A stretch of DNA of 47,239 nucleotides from positions 1-47,239 of the forward strand of contig JANQNV010000017.1 of NCBI GenBank assembly GCA_028279425.1. The letters are read 5' to 3'. Below, one piece after another: positions 8,772 through 18,412 of the stretch; position 1 is the stretch's first letter, and every line of letters starts with the position of its first letter. This DNA is from Longimicrobiales bacterium (lineage in GTDB: Bacteria > Gemmatimonadota > Gemmatimonadetes > Longimicrobiales > Gaopeijiaceae). The notes under the pieces were generated by a model that made no database searches, was not told the DNA's origin, and saw only the letters and a list, made by a program, of their open reading frames with translations. Both the position numbers and the translations under genes were made by a program.

Positions 8772-9512
8772 TCAGTCGTGCCCGGCGACGTCGAAGCCCG
8801 CCTCTTCGAGCTCGTGGGCCCGACGCACATCGTCTTCGCTCACCACCTGACCGTCGAAGAGGTGCACCGTGCGATCGGCCACGTCGGCGTAGCGCGGATC
8901 GTGGGTGACCATGCAGATGGTGGCGCCCTCGTCGTGAAGCTCCTTCATCAGGTCCATGACCGCGTTGCCGTTCTTCGAGTCGAGGTTACCCGTCGGCTCG
9001 TCGGCCAGAAGGATCAGAGGCTTGCCGACGATGGCGCGGGCCACGGCGACGCGCTGCTGTTGACCACCGGACAGCTGGCTGGGGTAGTGCCCCATGCGAT
9101 GGGCCATCCCGACTCGCTCGAGCGACGCCTGGACCCGCTCCTTCCGCTCCGACCCCGGCATGCCGCGGTAGGTGAGCGGGAGCTCGACGTTTTCGTAGAC
9201 GGTCAGGTCGCCGATCAGATTGAAGGCCTGGAAGATGAAACCGATGGCCTGATTTCGGATCTTCGCGCGCTGGCCAGCGCTGAGGTTTTCGACAGGCTCG
9301 GAGTCGAGCAGATACTTGCCCCCCGAGGGGGAGTCGAGCAAACCCAGGATGGAGAGCAGGGTCGTCTTGCCGCACCCCGAGGGTCCCGCGATCGACACGA
9401 ACTCACCGCTCTGGACGTCGAGGTTGATCGCCGACAGGGCGTGGGTCTCGACCTCTTCGGTGTGAAACACCTTCGACAGGTCGCGCAGATGGATCAGGGG
9501 CTTGTCGCTCAT
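8772..9512 (-). CDS. LolD/MacB-type ABC transporter ATP-binding protein
   Basis: A 246-residue cytoplasmic ATPase of the type that powers MacB, LolCDE or FtsX-like permeases. Walker A is GPSGCGKTT (43-51), the Q-loop is FQAFNLI near 94-100, the signature is LSGGQQQR (147-154), Walker B is LILLADEP (166-173), and the D-loop NLDS and switch His (VTHD) follow. I chose the ATG at 9512, preceded by GAGAAGAG, giving the usual family N-terminus MSDKPLIHLRDLSKVF. No permease is adjacent, which is unusual because these ATPases normally sit beside one. The window's ADOP-type permeases all lack an ATPase, so this subunit is a candidate partner for them; that is inference. Confidence 0.92.
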   Translation of the reverse strand: MSDKPLIHLRDLSKVFHTEEVETHALSAINLDVQSGEFVSIAGPSGCGKTTLLSILGLLDSPSGGKYLLDSEPVENLSAGQRAKIRNQAIGFIFQAFNLIGDLTVYENVELPLTYRGMPGSERKERVQASLERVGMAHRMGHYPSQLSGGQQQRVAVARAIVGKPLILLADEPTGNLDSKNGNAVMDLMKELHDEGATICMVTHDPRYADVADRTVHLFDGQVVSEDDVRRAHELEEAGFDVAGHD

Positions 9513-9627
9513 GGCTCTCTTCTCTGAAAGGCGCAACGAGGAGGCGCCGGCGCGCTCCTCCCCGTAGTCTGACGAGACGAGCCGCCAGGAAGTTGCATCC
9601 AGGGCGTCGAGGCACCCGCAAACGAAC

Positions 9628-9662
9628 GATGGGCGCCGCCCCCAACCGGAGCGACGCCCATC
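9628..9662 (-). terminator. Strong hairpin terminator after the cupredoxin gene
   Basis: The arms GATGGGCG (9628-9635) and CGCCCATC (9655-9662) extend inward to a stem of about 15 bp when G-U pairs are allowed on the minus-strand transcript, with a short loop. It lies 26 bases past the cupredoxin stop codon and is followed by GTTCGTTTG, a weak U-rich tail. It separates the cupredoxin gene from the ABC ATPase gene. Confidence 0.65.
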
Positions 9663-9688
9663 GATGTACTACCGGAAAACGCCTGTGA

Positions 9689-10279
9689 TCAGGCTCCGGT
9701 CACGCCCGCCTCACCATCGGCCGACACGACGAAGTTGAGCCACATGCCGCTGACCGCGTGGCCCGCGATGTAGCAGACCATGGAGTACTCACCGGCCTCG
9801 GACGCCACGAACGAAACGGTCGTGGACTGGCCCGGGAGCGTCGCCTCGGTCATCGACGTCGGGTTCTCCGAGATCGCGCCGTCGAACACCGCGACTGCCT
9901 CGACCATGGCCGGAGCCGTCTCGAAGCCCTCCGAGATGCCGATCGAGTGCGCCATGTTCGGGTCTTCATTCGAGAAGTTGATCGTGACGTTGGCGCCCAC
10001 GGGCACCGTGATCGTCATCTCGCCGAACTGCGAGCCGTTGTAGTTCCAGTAGTTCCCGCGGTCGGTCTGACCGGCCACGATGTCGAGCGTGACGTTGTCG
10101 CCGTCCATGGTGTACCAGGAAGGCATCGTCATCTCGCCCGAGGCCGCGGGAGCCGGAGCCTCGGCGGGAGCCTCCGCAGGAGCGGCGGCCTCGGCCGGGG
10201 CCTCGGTCTCGGCAGTGTCGGATCCGCCACAGGCGGCCAGGCCGAAGAGAAGAGCAGTGGAAAAGACTGTACGCTTCAT
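9689..10279 (-). CDS. Sulfocyanin-like type 1 copper lipoprotein
   Basis: A 196-residue blue-copper protein. The N-terminus has a signal with lipobox LAAC, giving lipidated Cys17, then an acidic Ala/Pro/Glu linker (about 21-48). The cupredoxin domain spans about 50-190. The type 1 copper ligands can all be placed: H111 in AHSIGI, then C169, H174 and M179 in CxxxxHxxxxM spacing. The stretch NYWNYNGSQFGEMTITVPVGA resembles the sulfocyanin core that follows the first strands. It should be a one-electron carrier tethered to a membrane facing the periplasm. GAGGA precedes the ATG. It is a single-gene unit with its own terminator. A nitrosocyanin- or plastocyanin-like assignment is less likely. Confidence 0.85.
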   Translation of the reverse strand: MKRTVFSTALLFGLAACGGSDTAETEAPAEAAAPAEAPAEAPAPAASGEMTMPSWYTMDGDNVTLDIVAGQTDRGNYWNYNGSQFGEMTITVPVGANVTINFSNEDPNMAHSIGISEGFETAPAMVEAVAVFDGAISENPTSMTEATLPGQSTTVSFVASEAGEYSMVCYIAGHAVSGMWLNFVVSADGEAGVTGA

Positions 10280-10427
10280 GTCGAATAGTCCTCGGTGCGA
10301 TGGCGGTGGGTCGAATTCCGGAGCGGCACGCCAGAGCCGATCCGGGGCACGTTACCCGGGGGCCGCCCCGGTGTGCCATTCCGCCCCACCGTCGTCGAGA
10401 TCACCTTCCCGGCGGGGCCTGTCTTGC

Positions 10428-10450
10428 GCTTGTGAAAGTAATGCACAAGC
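10428..10450 (-). terminator. Hairpin downstream of argJ
   Basis: Seven-base perfect arms GCTTGTG (10428-10434) and CACAAGC (10444-10450) enclose a 9-base A/T-rich loop, 30 bases past the argJ stop. There is no T-run after the stem, so termination strength is uncertain. The rest of the 200-bp gap (10280-10480) must hold the cupredoxin promoter, but I see no clear -35/-10 pair. Confidence 0.4.
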
Positions 10451-10480
10451 ACTGGATGGTGAAGGGAACGGGGGCGTAGG

Positions 10481-11662
10481 TCAAGAGGAATAGTACGCCG
10501 CGTTTTCGTCGACATAGCCGTGCGACAGGTCGCATCCCCACGCCCGCGCGTGATCGGCCCCGACGCCCAGGTCGACCTGGAGATCGACCGTTTCGTCGAG
10601 CAACGCCGACCGCACCTCCGCCTCGTCGAACTCGGCGCGCCGCCCGGCATCCACGACCCGCGCGCCCGCGATGGTCGCCGACACCCGCTCCGGCTCCACG
10701 CGGGCGTCCACGCACTTCCCCACCGCCATCAGGATGCGGCCCACGTTGGGGTCGCCTCCGTGCACCATGGTCTTGATCAGAGGGGATTCGACGAGACTGC
10801 GCGCGACGGCCCGCGCATCGCCGGGGGTGGAGGCCCCCGCCACGCGCACACGAAGCAGCCGCGTGGCCCCCTCGCCGTCGCGCGCGAGCATCTCGGCCAT
10901 CGCGGTGCACCCGTGGAGGAGCGCCTCCTCGAACACATCGGCATCCACGGCCCCGCTGCGCCCGTTCGCCAGAATGGCGCAGGTATCGGACGTGCTCGTG
11001 TCGGAGTCGACCGAAAGCATGTTGAAGGTGCGATCGACCACGCGACGAAGCATGGCGTCCAGGGGACGGGCGTCGACCTCGGCGTCGGTGAAGATGAAGA
11101 CGAGCACCGTGGCCATATCGGGCGCCACCATCCCCGAGCCTTTCGCCACCACGGTGATGGTCACGGGCGTGTCGTCGCGGCCCCGCACCTCGCACGACCA
11201 CGCCTTGGGGTGCGTGTCGGTGGTCATGATTCCGCGCGCGCCCACCAGCGGATCTTCCTGCAACCGCCGGCCGAGCCCCTCGATCCCGGCCTCGATGCGG
11301 TCGATCGGAAGGGGCACGCCGATCACACCCGTGGAACTCATCAGCACCCGTTCGGGAGCGATCCCCAACTCCGCGGCGGCGGCCGACGCCATGCGCCTCG
11401 CCGCCTCGATGCCGTCGGGGCCCGTCCCCACGTTGCTGACCTTGGAGTTCGCGACGATGGCCTGGAGCGATCCGGCGGCGATCCTCTCCCGCCCCACCAC
11501 GATCGGGGCACCCGGAAAGTGGTTGCGCGTGAACACCGCAGCCGCCGAAGCCGGGACGTCGGAGGCGAAGAGGGCGAGGTCGTCGCCATCTTCCTTCAAC
11601 CCGCACGAGGTGGCGGCGCAGCGAAAGCCCAGGGGGAGCCGAGCCACCGAGTGTGCTTTCAA
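10481..11662 (-). CDS. argJ: Bifunctional glutamate N-acetyltransferase / N-acetylglutamate synthase
   Basis: A 393-residue ArgJ. It transfers the acetyl group from N-acetylornithine to glutamate in arginine biosynthesis; some members also use acetyl-CoA. The self-cleavage and catalytic motif [12 protein letters not shown] is at 174-185, with T185 as the predicted N-terminal nucleophile of the beta subunit after autoprocessing. The oxyanion-hole motif STGVIG lies near 110-115, and the C-terminus ends AAYYSS as usual. The start is TTG at 11662 with no clear ribosome site; a GTG five codons later is the alternative. A 46-codon frame ends 12 bases upstream in the same reading frame, so coupled initiation is likely. 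No other arginine gene is nearby apart from tRNA-Arg. Confidence 0.95.
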   Translation of the reverse strand: MKAHSVARLPLGFRCAATSCGLKEDGDDLALFASDVPASAAAVFTRNHFPGAPIVVGRERIAAGSLQAIVANSKVSNVGTGPDGIEAARRMASAAAAELGIAPERVLMSSTGVIGVPLPIDRIEAGIEGLGRRLQEDPLVGARGIMTTDTHPKAWSCEVRGRDDTPVTITVVAKGSGMVAPDMATVLVFIFTDAEVDARPLDAMLRRVVDRTFNMLSVDSDTSTSDTCAILANGRSGAVDADVFEEALLHGCTAMAEMLARDGEGATRLLRVRVAGASTPGDARAVARSLVESPLIKTMVHGGDPNVGRILMAVGKCVDARVEPERVSATIAGARVVDAGRRAEFDEAEVRSALLDETVDLQVDLGVGADHARAWGCDLSHGYVDENAAYYSS

Positions 11663-11674
11663 GAGGGCGAGATC

Positions 11675-11815
11675 CTACTCAGCGGCCCCGCGCCCAGCGG
11701 GAGACGAGAACTCCGCAGCCATGCGCCGAAGCGATCGGGCGACGCGCTCATGACCTTCCATCTCGGCCCGCTGTGCGGCCCGGAGCAAGTGCTGAATCCG
11801 GTCGTTGAAATCCAC
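11675..11815 (-). CDS. Small unknown protein upstream of argJ
   Basis: A 46-codon reading frame starting at GTG 11815, directly behind the purine-rich ribosome site GGAGGGAGGGG, and ending at TAG 12 bases before the argJ TTG. The translation begins [20 protein letters not shown] and continues as a highly charged, helix-forming Arg/Glu/Ala peptide with no membrane segment or Cys. It is in the same frame as argJ, so only the TAG separates them. It could be a leader or coupling peptide for argJ, a small regulatory protein, or chance. I know no family for it. The ribosome site and helix-like composition favour translation. Confidence 0.42.
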   Translation of the reverse strand: MDFNDRIQHLLRAAQRAEMEGHERVARSLRRMAAEFSSPAGRGAAE

Positions 11816-11915
11816 CCCTCCCTCCTGGCTGCGCCCGCATCGGGTCGTTCACGTCGTCCTGCCATCTACTACGCAGAACTCGGCGTCGGGTTTCCACGTT
11901 CCCGCATACACCAAC

Positions 11916-11942
11916 GGCCCCCCGTCGCGGGACGGGAGGGCC
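11916..11942 (-). terminator. Hairpin downstream of tRNA-Arg
   Basis: Arms GGCCCCCCGTC (11916-11926) and GACGGGAGGGCC (11931-11942) pair over 11 bp with one bulge and a 4-base loop. It starts 25 bases past the tRNA 3' end on the minus strand. No T-run follows. It is the likely end of the tRNA transcript. Confidence 0.5.
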
Positions 11943-11966
11943 GGCGTGCGACGGGAGGGCCGCCAA

Positions 11967-12040
<74 letters not shown>

Positions 12041-12055
12041 GTGCTGGAGCCGCTC

Positions 12056-12084
12056 AATCTCCACGCGCCGCCAGGTAGGGTCAA
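12056..12084 (-). promoter_or_regulatory. Candidate promoter for tRNA-Arg
   Basis: On the minus strand TTGACC (12084-12079) is followed after 17 bases by GAGATT (12061-12056), which ends 15 bases before the tRNA 5' end. The -35 is close to consensus; the -10 matches only half. Spacing and position fit a housekeeping promoter placed between the RNase P terminator and the tRNA. Confidence 0.35.
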
Positions 12085-12105
12085 GGCCCGGGGGGGCAAA
12101 GCGAA

Positions 12106-12136
12106 CGGCGTCCACCAGTCGAGCCGGGGGACGCCG
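12106..12136 (-). terminator. Terminator downstream of RNase P RNA
   Basis: Perfect arms CGGCGTCC (12106-12113) and GGACGCCG (12129-12136) with a 15-base loop, starting 4 bases beyond the mature 3' end of the RNase P RNA. On the minus strand it is followed by TTCGCTTTG, a weak U-rich tail. Confidence 0.55.
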
Positions 12137-12140
12137 CAAG

Positions 12141-12503
<363 letters not shown>

Positions 12504-12568
12504 ACCACAGAGTACTCCGGGCTCGGTCCCCCGGGTCCGCACGGTCGGCCCACCGGGTGCGCTCCGCC

Positions 12569-15500
12569 CTACCACCCCGCGCCGAGCACGTCCACGCGCA
12601 CGCTCCACCGCCGCACGGGTGGCTGCGTCATGAAGTCGCGCTGCAAGACGCCCACGGCCCCGAATTGGTTGACCTCGGGGTCCATCCCGGAGTAGTCGGT
12701 CCACAGAGCCAGGTTCTGCCCCACGAGGGTGACCCGCAGCCCGGCGTCTCCCATCGACGCCGAGCGAGACGCCCAACCGATCGAAGCCTGCGCGAGGCGC
12801 CAGAACGACGCGTCTTCGATGAAGCCCGCCTCCGTCTCGAAATCGGGCGGGAAGATCGCCGCGGCCTGGGCCCGAGCCTGCTCCGCCAGCGGTGCCGACG
12901 CATCGTTGAAGCCGCGACAGAGGGTGACCTGGCAACGGTAGCCCTCCGTGAGGTTGCGCAGGTGGTGACCGCCCCGGTGCTGCAGGCGGGCCGCGAGCGA
13001 CCAGCGACCGACGCTCAGACGCGAGGCTACGGCGATGTCACGCGACGGATGGGGAGACCCGAGGAAGCGGGCGTCGGGCTCGACGTTGATCTCCGACGGG
13101 ATCAACACGCCGTCACCGTCGCGATCGGCCCACGACAGCGCCCGATCCCAGTACCCCGCAAGCGGGTATCCCGGCACCGTCCACTGTACTCCCTGTCGGA
13201 TCTCGGGCGCCTGCGACTCTCCCGGCAGGGGCTCGAGACGGAGGACCTCGTTGCGGGGCCACACGGCCGCCACCGACGCCACCCAACGCCAGGCCCCCTC
13301 GACCACCAGGGGCAGCTCTGCCCAGGCCTCCCATCCACGGTCGCGGAGTGCGCCGATGGGGTCGTAGCGGGCCTCGTCCTGCGCCTGCGCGAAGAGGAGC
13401 GGAGTGCGCAGAAGCAGGTCGTCGACGGTGCGCGAGTACCGGGTCAACGTCACCGCCGCGCCACTCGAAGCGGGGGCCCATCGCACCGACGTTTCCCACG
13501 CCGTCACCCGCTCGAGAGGTGGGTCCTGGTCGGGCCTCAGAGAGACGCGGTCGAGGTCGCGCCCGTCGTCGAGCGGCACGGCCGCACCCCGACCCCACGA
13601 CGCCTCGATCGACAACCCGGCCGGCCACCACTCGCGAACCGGTCCCCCGCGCGCGGGATCGAGCGACACCATCCCCCACGGCAGGGCCACGGCGTCGTAG
13701 CGCGCCCCGAGCGCCCGGCTCTGCTCGACTCGCACCCCGACCGCGAGCGCGACACCGGGGCGGGCGAGCTGCTGCGTGGCCGATAGCGCCACGGTGCGAC
13801 GCCGCCCGTCGAGCACGACGCGGCTCTGGTCTGTCGCGTCGCTGAACGCCCCCCCACCCGCTGGGAGCCCCACGCCCCGTTGGTCGAGCCGATCGAAGTC
13901 CGACTCCCACACGTCGGCTGCCAGGCGCGTCCTCGCCCGGCGATCGGCGCGCCCCGACCAGTCGGCCCACACCGCCGCCGAAAGCGATCCGGTGCGTATG
14001 GTCGTCCGGTCCTCGTCGGCGATGCCGCGGGGAAGGTCGGGGCCGAGATCGACCACCTCGGGAGGCACGCGCTGCTCGTCGTCCCGCACGACGTGGTCCA
14101 GCCCCGCACCGATCTCCGCCTCGACTCTCGACGAGAGACGAGACGAGAGTCGAACGCCGGCGTTCCAACGACGTACGTCCTGTTCGAGGCGACGCGCGTA
14201 GACCTGGCCCGGATCGAACAGCCGGTAGCCGTAGTTCGCGTCGGGGCCCCCCTCGGCGAATCCGAGCAGACCGGCGGGGTGCAGGCCCGCGAAGTCGTTG
14301 CCGTCGTGGACCCGCCGCACCTGTCCATCGGCGATCCCCAACCACACGCGCGCATTGGATCTCGCGCCCAGGGCGAGGCGCCCCCCCACGTCGGCACGCG
14401 TCCAGCGAACACCGTCGGGAGCCGCCGCATCGGTCGGATCGGCGAAAGGGGTGGAGCCGAGCACGCCCTCATCCGTGTCGTGCGTCACGCCGAGGGCGAT
14501 GTCCGCCCCTCCCACGCGCGTGTGCACTCGCGCCCCGGTCGCGAAGGTGCGACCCACCCGAAAGGGCGTGCTCTCGGCCGCGGAGAGCGGACCGTAGCGC
14601 TGGAGCTCCGTCTGCGTGCACCGCTCGAGCGCCGCTTCGTACGCGAAGCAGGCGCCCGTGCCCTCTCGGCCGAACCAGTTGTCCGGACGGTCCGCGACGT
14701 CTTCCACCTGGCCCAGGCTCACCCAACTCGCCAACCGCGTGCCTCCCGACGGAGCCGAGGCCCCCACCCCACCGACCGCAGCCGCCCGCGAGGTGAGACG
14801 AATCACGGCGGTGTGGACCCCCGCGCCCCAGAGGGCGGCAGCCGAGGGACCCCGGATCAGCTCCACCTCGGCGAGCGACGAGACCGCGATGTCGTCGAGA
14901 CGGTGGGGCGCCTGGCCTCCGACGGCGATCGAGGTGGAGCGGCTGCCGGACTCGATGCGGACGCCGTCGAGAACCACGATCGGCTCGTTCGACAGCGACA
15001 ACGACGTGGGACCACGCACCCGCAGACGCGGGGCCGCGCCGGGCAGCCCCGACGACGCCATGACCTGCAGACCGGGAAAACGACCGGCCAGCCAGCTCGT
15101 CAGGGTCTCGCCCGCCCCCTCGCCAGGCGAGAGGCGGACCACCTGGGCGGCCGCCGGCTGCGCACCCGCGAGGCAGAGGAACACGACGGCCACGAGCCCG
15201 AGCGCACGTCTGCGGTTGGCGCGACGAAGCAGGACGGTACCGATCGCGAGCGCGATCCCCGACCCGATGGCCGTACCCGGCTTGAGCAGCAACACACCTC
15301 CCACCGCGAACATCGCCCCGAACAGAATCAGGAGTCCCGCCGCGACGCGTTCGAGATCGGCCGCGAGCGACCCATCGGGCTCGACACCCGTACGCGCACG
15401 CTGCACCGACCACCCCGGACCGCCCGGGCGCACCTTGCGATAGAACGCGTCGAGTCGTTCCGGGGTCTCGGGGGCCGTCGCCAGCATCACGGGCACCCAC

Positions 15501-16954
15501 ACGGCCGTGGTCACGCCAGCGGTCACCAGCAGCCGCAGCCCGAAATCGGAGATGGTCAGGACGGGCACGACCGAGGTGAGGAGCCCGACGAGGAAGCCCG
15601 CCACCATCGCGGCGAGCTCCGACCAGGCGTTCACGCGCCACCAGAACCAGCGCAGGATCAGCACGAGTCCCGGGCCGGTCCCGACCGCGATGATCAGTCG
15701 GAACAGCGTGGTGACGTTTTCGCTGTAGAAGGCCGCGGCGGCGCCCAGCGCGGTGACCAGGACCGACGCGATGCGTGCGGCGGCGAGTCGTTCTCCAGCC
15801 CCGGCGTTCGGTCGCGCGAAGCGGAGGTAGAGGTCGTGCGTCAGATACGACGCCGACCAGTTGATCGTGGTCGACACCGTGCTCATGAACGCCGCGACCA
15901 GGGAGGCGACCACCAGCCCCAGCACCCCGGCCGGAAGGAAGTCGAGCATCAGCCGGGGGTAGCCGAGCTCCGGATCGGCCAGGTCGGGATACAACACCAC
16001 AGCCGCCAGAGCCACGATGATCCAGGGCCAGGTGCGCACGACGTAGTGGAGGAGATTGAAGAGCCAGGCCGCCTTCTGAGCGTCGGCCTCGGTTCGCGCT
16101 GCGGCGAGCCGTTGCACGAATTCCCCGCCTCCGTCGGAGCGCCGGAAGGCCCACCACTGGAGTCCCACGTACGCCAGAAACGTGGACGCACTGATCCCCG
16201 CCAGCGACGACCAGACGATCCGCCCCCCATCGCCGATGCTGAGCGGGGTGAAGGCCAGGAGGTCACGCCCTTCCACCGCCGCGGCCCCCGCCACGAGGTC
16301 GCCGAGCCCCCCGAGATGCGAGACCGCCGCGAAGGCGACGAGGAGCGCGCCGGCCATCCCCAGCACGAACTGCACGAAGTCGGTGACGACCACGCCCCAC
16401 AGCCCGGAGATGCCCGAGTAGACGAGCACGAGCGCCGAGACCCCGGTGACCACCCAGAGCCGATCCTGATCACCGGACAGGCCGAGGGCCGGCAGCACCT
16501 CGAGGGCGTCGATCACCTTGACCATCGCAAGCATCGAGAGGCCCAAGGTGATGGGCCCGAGGACACCGGCGAAGAGGAACCCCTTCACCCCGCGCAGGAG
16601 TGCGGCGGGGCGACCGCCGTAGCGGAGCTCGCTGAGCTCGTTGTCGGTCACGACCTCGGCGCGCCGCCAGAGGCGGGCGAAGACGTACAGGAGCACCACG
16701 TGGGCCACACCGAAGCTCCACCACTCCCAGTTGCCGGCGATCCCGCGTGTGCCGACCACTCCGGCCACATAGAGCGGCGTGTCGATGCTGAAGGTGGTCG
16801 CCGCCATCGACGTACCCGCGAGCCACCACGGAAGCGACCGTCCGCCGACGAAGAAGTCCTCGAGACTCCCGGACGCCCTCTGCGCCAACGCGACCCCGAC
16901 CGCCAGGGTGGCGACGAGGTATCCGGCGACGACCCAGAGATCGAGCGAGGTCAA
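12569..16954 (-). CDS. Fusion: sodium/solute symporter plus TonB-dependent receptor
   Basis: One unbroken 1461-codon frame. Residues 1-580 are an SSS-family symporter with many transmembrane helices and family signatures such as [12 protein letters not shown] (33-44) and [13 protein letters not shown] (357-369). Residues 581-604 (Arg/Asn-rich start, then a hydrophobic run ending AQPAAAQ) look exactly like a signal peptide. Residues 612-725 are a SusC-like TonB plug domain ([46 protein letters not shown]). About 730-1461 are beta-barrel sequence ending in the expected terminal aromatic, Trp. The parts belong in different membranes. Cleavage at the internal signal could free the receptor; alternatively a stop/start has been lost by mutation or assembly error. 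No ATG, GTG or TTG lies at the junction before the signal. The start is TTG at 16954, with a weak ribosome site. The substrate is unknown. Confidence 0.82.
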   Translation of the reverse strand: MTSLDLWVVAGYLVATLAVGVALAQRASGSLEDFFVGGRSLPWWLAGTSMAATTFSIDTPLYVAGVVGTRGIAGNWEWWSFGVAHVVLLYVFARLWRRAEVVTDNELSELRYGGRPAALLRGVKGFLFAGVLGPITLGLSMLAMVKVIDALEVLPALGLSGDQDRLWVVTGVSALVLVYSGISGLWGVVVTDFVQFVLGMAGALLVAFAAVSHLGGLGDLVAGAAAVEGRDLLAFTPLSIGDGGRIVWSSLAGISASTFLAYVGLQWWAFRRSDGGGEFVQRLAAARTEADAQKAAWLFNLLHYVVRTWPWIIVALAAVVLYPDLADPELGYPRLMLDFLPAGVLGLVVASLVAAFMSTVSTTINWSASYLTHDLYLRFARPNAGAGERLAAARIASVLVTALGAAAAFYSENVTTLFRLIIAVGTGPGLVLILRWFWWRVNAWSELAAMVAGFLVGLLTSVVPVLTISDFGLRLLVTAGVTTAVWVPVMLATAPETPERLDAFYRKVRPGGPGWSVQRARTGVEPDGSLAADLERVAAGLLILFGAMFAVGGVLLLKPGTAIGSGIALAIGTVLLRRANRRRALGLVAVVFLCLAGAQPAAAQVVRLSPGEGAGETLTSWLAGRFPGLQVMASSGLPGAAPRLRVRGPTSLSLSNEPIVVLDGVRIESGSRSTSIAVGGQAPHRLDDIAVSSLAEVELIRGPSAAALWGAGVHTAVIRLTSRAAAVGGVGASAPSGGTRLASWVSLGQVEDVADRPDNWFGREGTGACFAYEAALERCTQTELQRYGPLSAAESTPFRVGRTFATGARVHTRVGGADIALGVTHDTDEGVLGSTPFADPTDAAAPDGVRWTRADVGGRLALGARSNARVWLGIADGQVRRVHDGNDFAGLHPAGLLGFAEGGPDANYGYRLFDPGQVYARRLEQDVRRWNAGVRLSSRLSSRVEAEIGAGLDHVVRDDEQRVPPEVVDLGPDLPRGIADEDRTTIRTGSLSAAVWADWSGRADRRARTRLAADVWESDFDRLDQRGVGLPAGGGAFSDATDQSRVVLDGRRRTVALSATQQLARPGVALAVGVRVEQSRALGARYDAVALPWGMVSLDPARGGPVREWWPAGLSIEASWGRGAAVPLDDGRDLDRVSLRPDQDPPLERVTAWETSVRWAPASSGAAVTLTRYSRTVDDLLLRTPLLFAQAQDEARYDPIGALRDRGWEAWAELPLVVEGAWRWVASVAAVWPRNEVLRLEPLPGESQAPEIRQGVQWTVPGYPLAGYWDRALSWADRDGDGVLIPSEINVEPDARFLGSPHPSRDIAVASRLSVGRWSLAARLQHRGGHHLRNLTEGYRCQVTLCRGFNDASAPLAEQARAQAAAIFPPDFETEAGFIEDASFWRLAQASIGWASRSASMGDAGLRVTLVGQNLALWTDYSGMDPEVNQFGAVGVLQRDFMTQPPVRRWSVRVDVLGAGW

Positions 16955-17143
16955 GACGAATCGGGGTGTGAGGTCGGCCGGCGCATGCCCGGGAAGCTAG
17001 AACGGTGAAACGGCGTGCGCGACGGCTACTCCTCGGCGACGCAGGCACTTGCCCCGGGTCGCGCCGCCTCGGAAGTTGAGGCGTTCAGGGTCTCGCGCCC
17101 TCCCCGCGCGACCGAATCGTTTCCGAGGAACTCGCGCTGGTGG

Positions 17144-18412
17144 ATGCCGCGACTGTTCGGGCTTCGGGTCCTGATACCGACGAATACACCGTTGTTGGCG
17201 GCCTCGCGTGGGCTCACGCTGGCGGCAACCGTCGTGCTCGCAGGGGCGACCGCGCTTGCGGCTCCGAGCGCACTCGCAGCGCAGGCACCCGCCGACCACG
17301 ACCCCGACGGGTGCTCGCTTTGCCACGGTGAGGTGGAGCTGCTGCGGCAACACGTGCCCACCCTGGCGGACGCCGAACGCTTCACCGTCACCGAAGAGGT
17401 GATCGCCGCATCGGCCCATGTAGACGAATCGTGTTCGTCCTGCCACTCGGGCTACACGCGCTGGCCGCACCCCGACGACGGGCAAACGGAGTCGTGCGTC
17501 TCGTGCCACGAAGAGCAGGCGGAGCTCTTCGATCTGGGCATCCACGCCCACCCGCTGTCGACCTCGATGGAGCCGGCCGCCTGTGTCGACTGTCACGGCA
17601 CGCACGCGGTGCGCACCCTCGAACAGTTGCGCGACACCGCGGGCATTCACGCGATGAATGCCAACTGCGTGTCGTGTCACGAGACCCAGAGTCTGGCGCT
17701 GCACGACCCCCACGCCGACTCGGTGTCGTGCGCCGGCTGCCACAGCCCCCACGACACTCGCGGTGTGGGGCAAGCCACCTCGGCCATCGCCCCCATGAGC
17801 CAGGCCGCGACCTGCGGGGTCTGTCACGAAGAGGCAGCCGAAGCCTTCCCCCTCGACGCGCACGGCGCCGCGCTCTCGACCTCCGGTCTGCGGACGATCC
17901 CCGCTCTCGACTCCGTCGGTTACGACGCCGCTCCGACGTGCACCACCTGTCACGGCGGCCACGACATGCTGGCCGTCGAGGCCCCCGACGCGATCGTGCT
18001 CCATGTGGACGGCTGCGCCAACTGCCACATGGTCGAGGCCGAGCGCTACTTCGGCACATACCACGGGAAAGCCACGGCCCTCGGGTCGCATGTGGTGGCG
18101 TCGTGTGACGACTGCCACGGCGCCCACGGCATCTACGCCTCCACATCGCCCGAATCGTGGCTCCACGAAGAACGGGTGATCGAGACCTGCGCCACCTGCC
18201 ACGAGCAGGCCCGGCCGGCCTTCGTGAGCTACGATTCGCACCCCGATCCCATGGATCCGGACCGCAACGGGCCCCTCTTCATGGCCTTCATCGGGATGAA
18301 CACGCTGCTGTTCGGTGTCCTCATCGTCTTCGGGCTGCACACCTTCCTGTGGTGGGTGCGGATCCTGATCGACCAGCGGCGGCCGAAGGCCGACGGAGGC
18401 CACCATGGCTGA
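17144..18412 (+). CDS. Membrane-anchored undecaheme c-type cytochrome
   Basis: A 422-residue protein with an N-terminal signal (about 15-47, ending SALAAQ) and 11 CxxCH heme-binding motifs (CSLCH, CSSCH, CVSCH, CVDCH, CVSCH, CAGCH, CGVCH, CTTCH, CANCH, CDDCH, CATCH). Several distal His-containing GTH, GGH and GAH stretches could give bis-His ligation. A transmembrane helix near 385-412 anchors the C-terminus, with a short basic tail inside. It should carry electrons in the periplasm at the inner membrane. Its end overlaps the cytochrome b gene by 8 bp. The start is uncertain: the ATG at 17144 is used, while the frame is open back to 17015. I cannot place it in a named catalytic family, and no CxxCK site is present. 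Confidence 0.88.
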   Translation: MPRLFGLRVLIPTNTPLLAASRGLTLAATVVLAGATALAAPSALAAQAPADHDPDGCSLCHGEVELLRQHVPTLADAERFTVTEEVIAASAHVDESCSSCHSGYTRWPHPDDGQTESCVSCHEEQAELFDLGIHAHPLSTSMEPAACVDCHGTHAVRTLEQLRDTAGIHAMNANCVSCHETQSLALHDPHADSVSCAGCHSPHDTRGVGQATSAIAPMSQAATCGVCHEEAAEAFPLDAHGAALSTSGLRTIPALDSVGYDAAPTCTTCHGGHDMLAVEAPDAIVLHVDGCANCHMVEAERYFGTYHGKATALGSHVVASCDDCHGAHGIYASTSPESWLHEERVIETCATCHEQARPAFVSYDSHPDPMDPDRNGPLFMAFIGMNTLLFGVLIVFGLHTFLWWVRILIDQRRPKADGGHHG

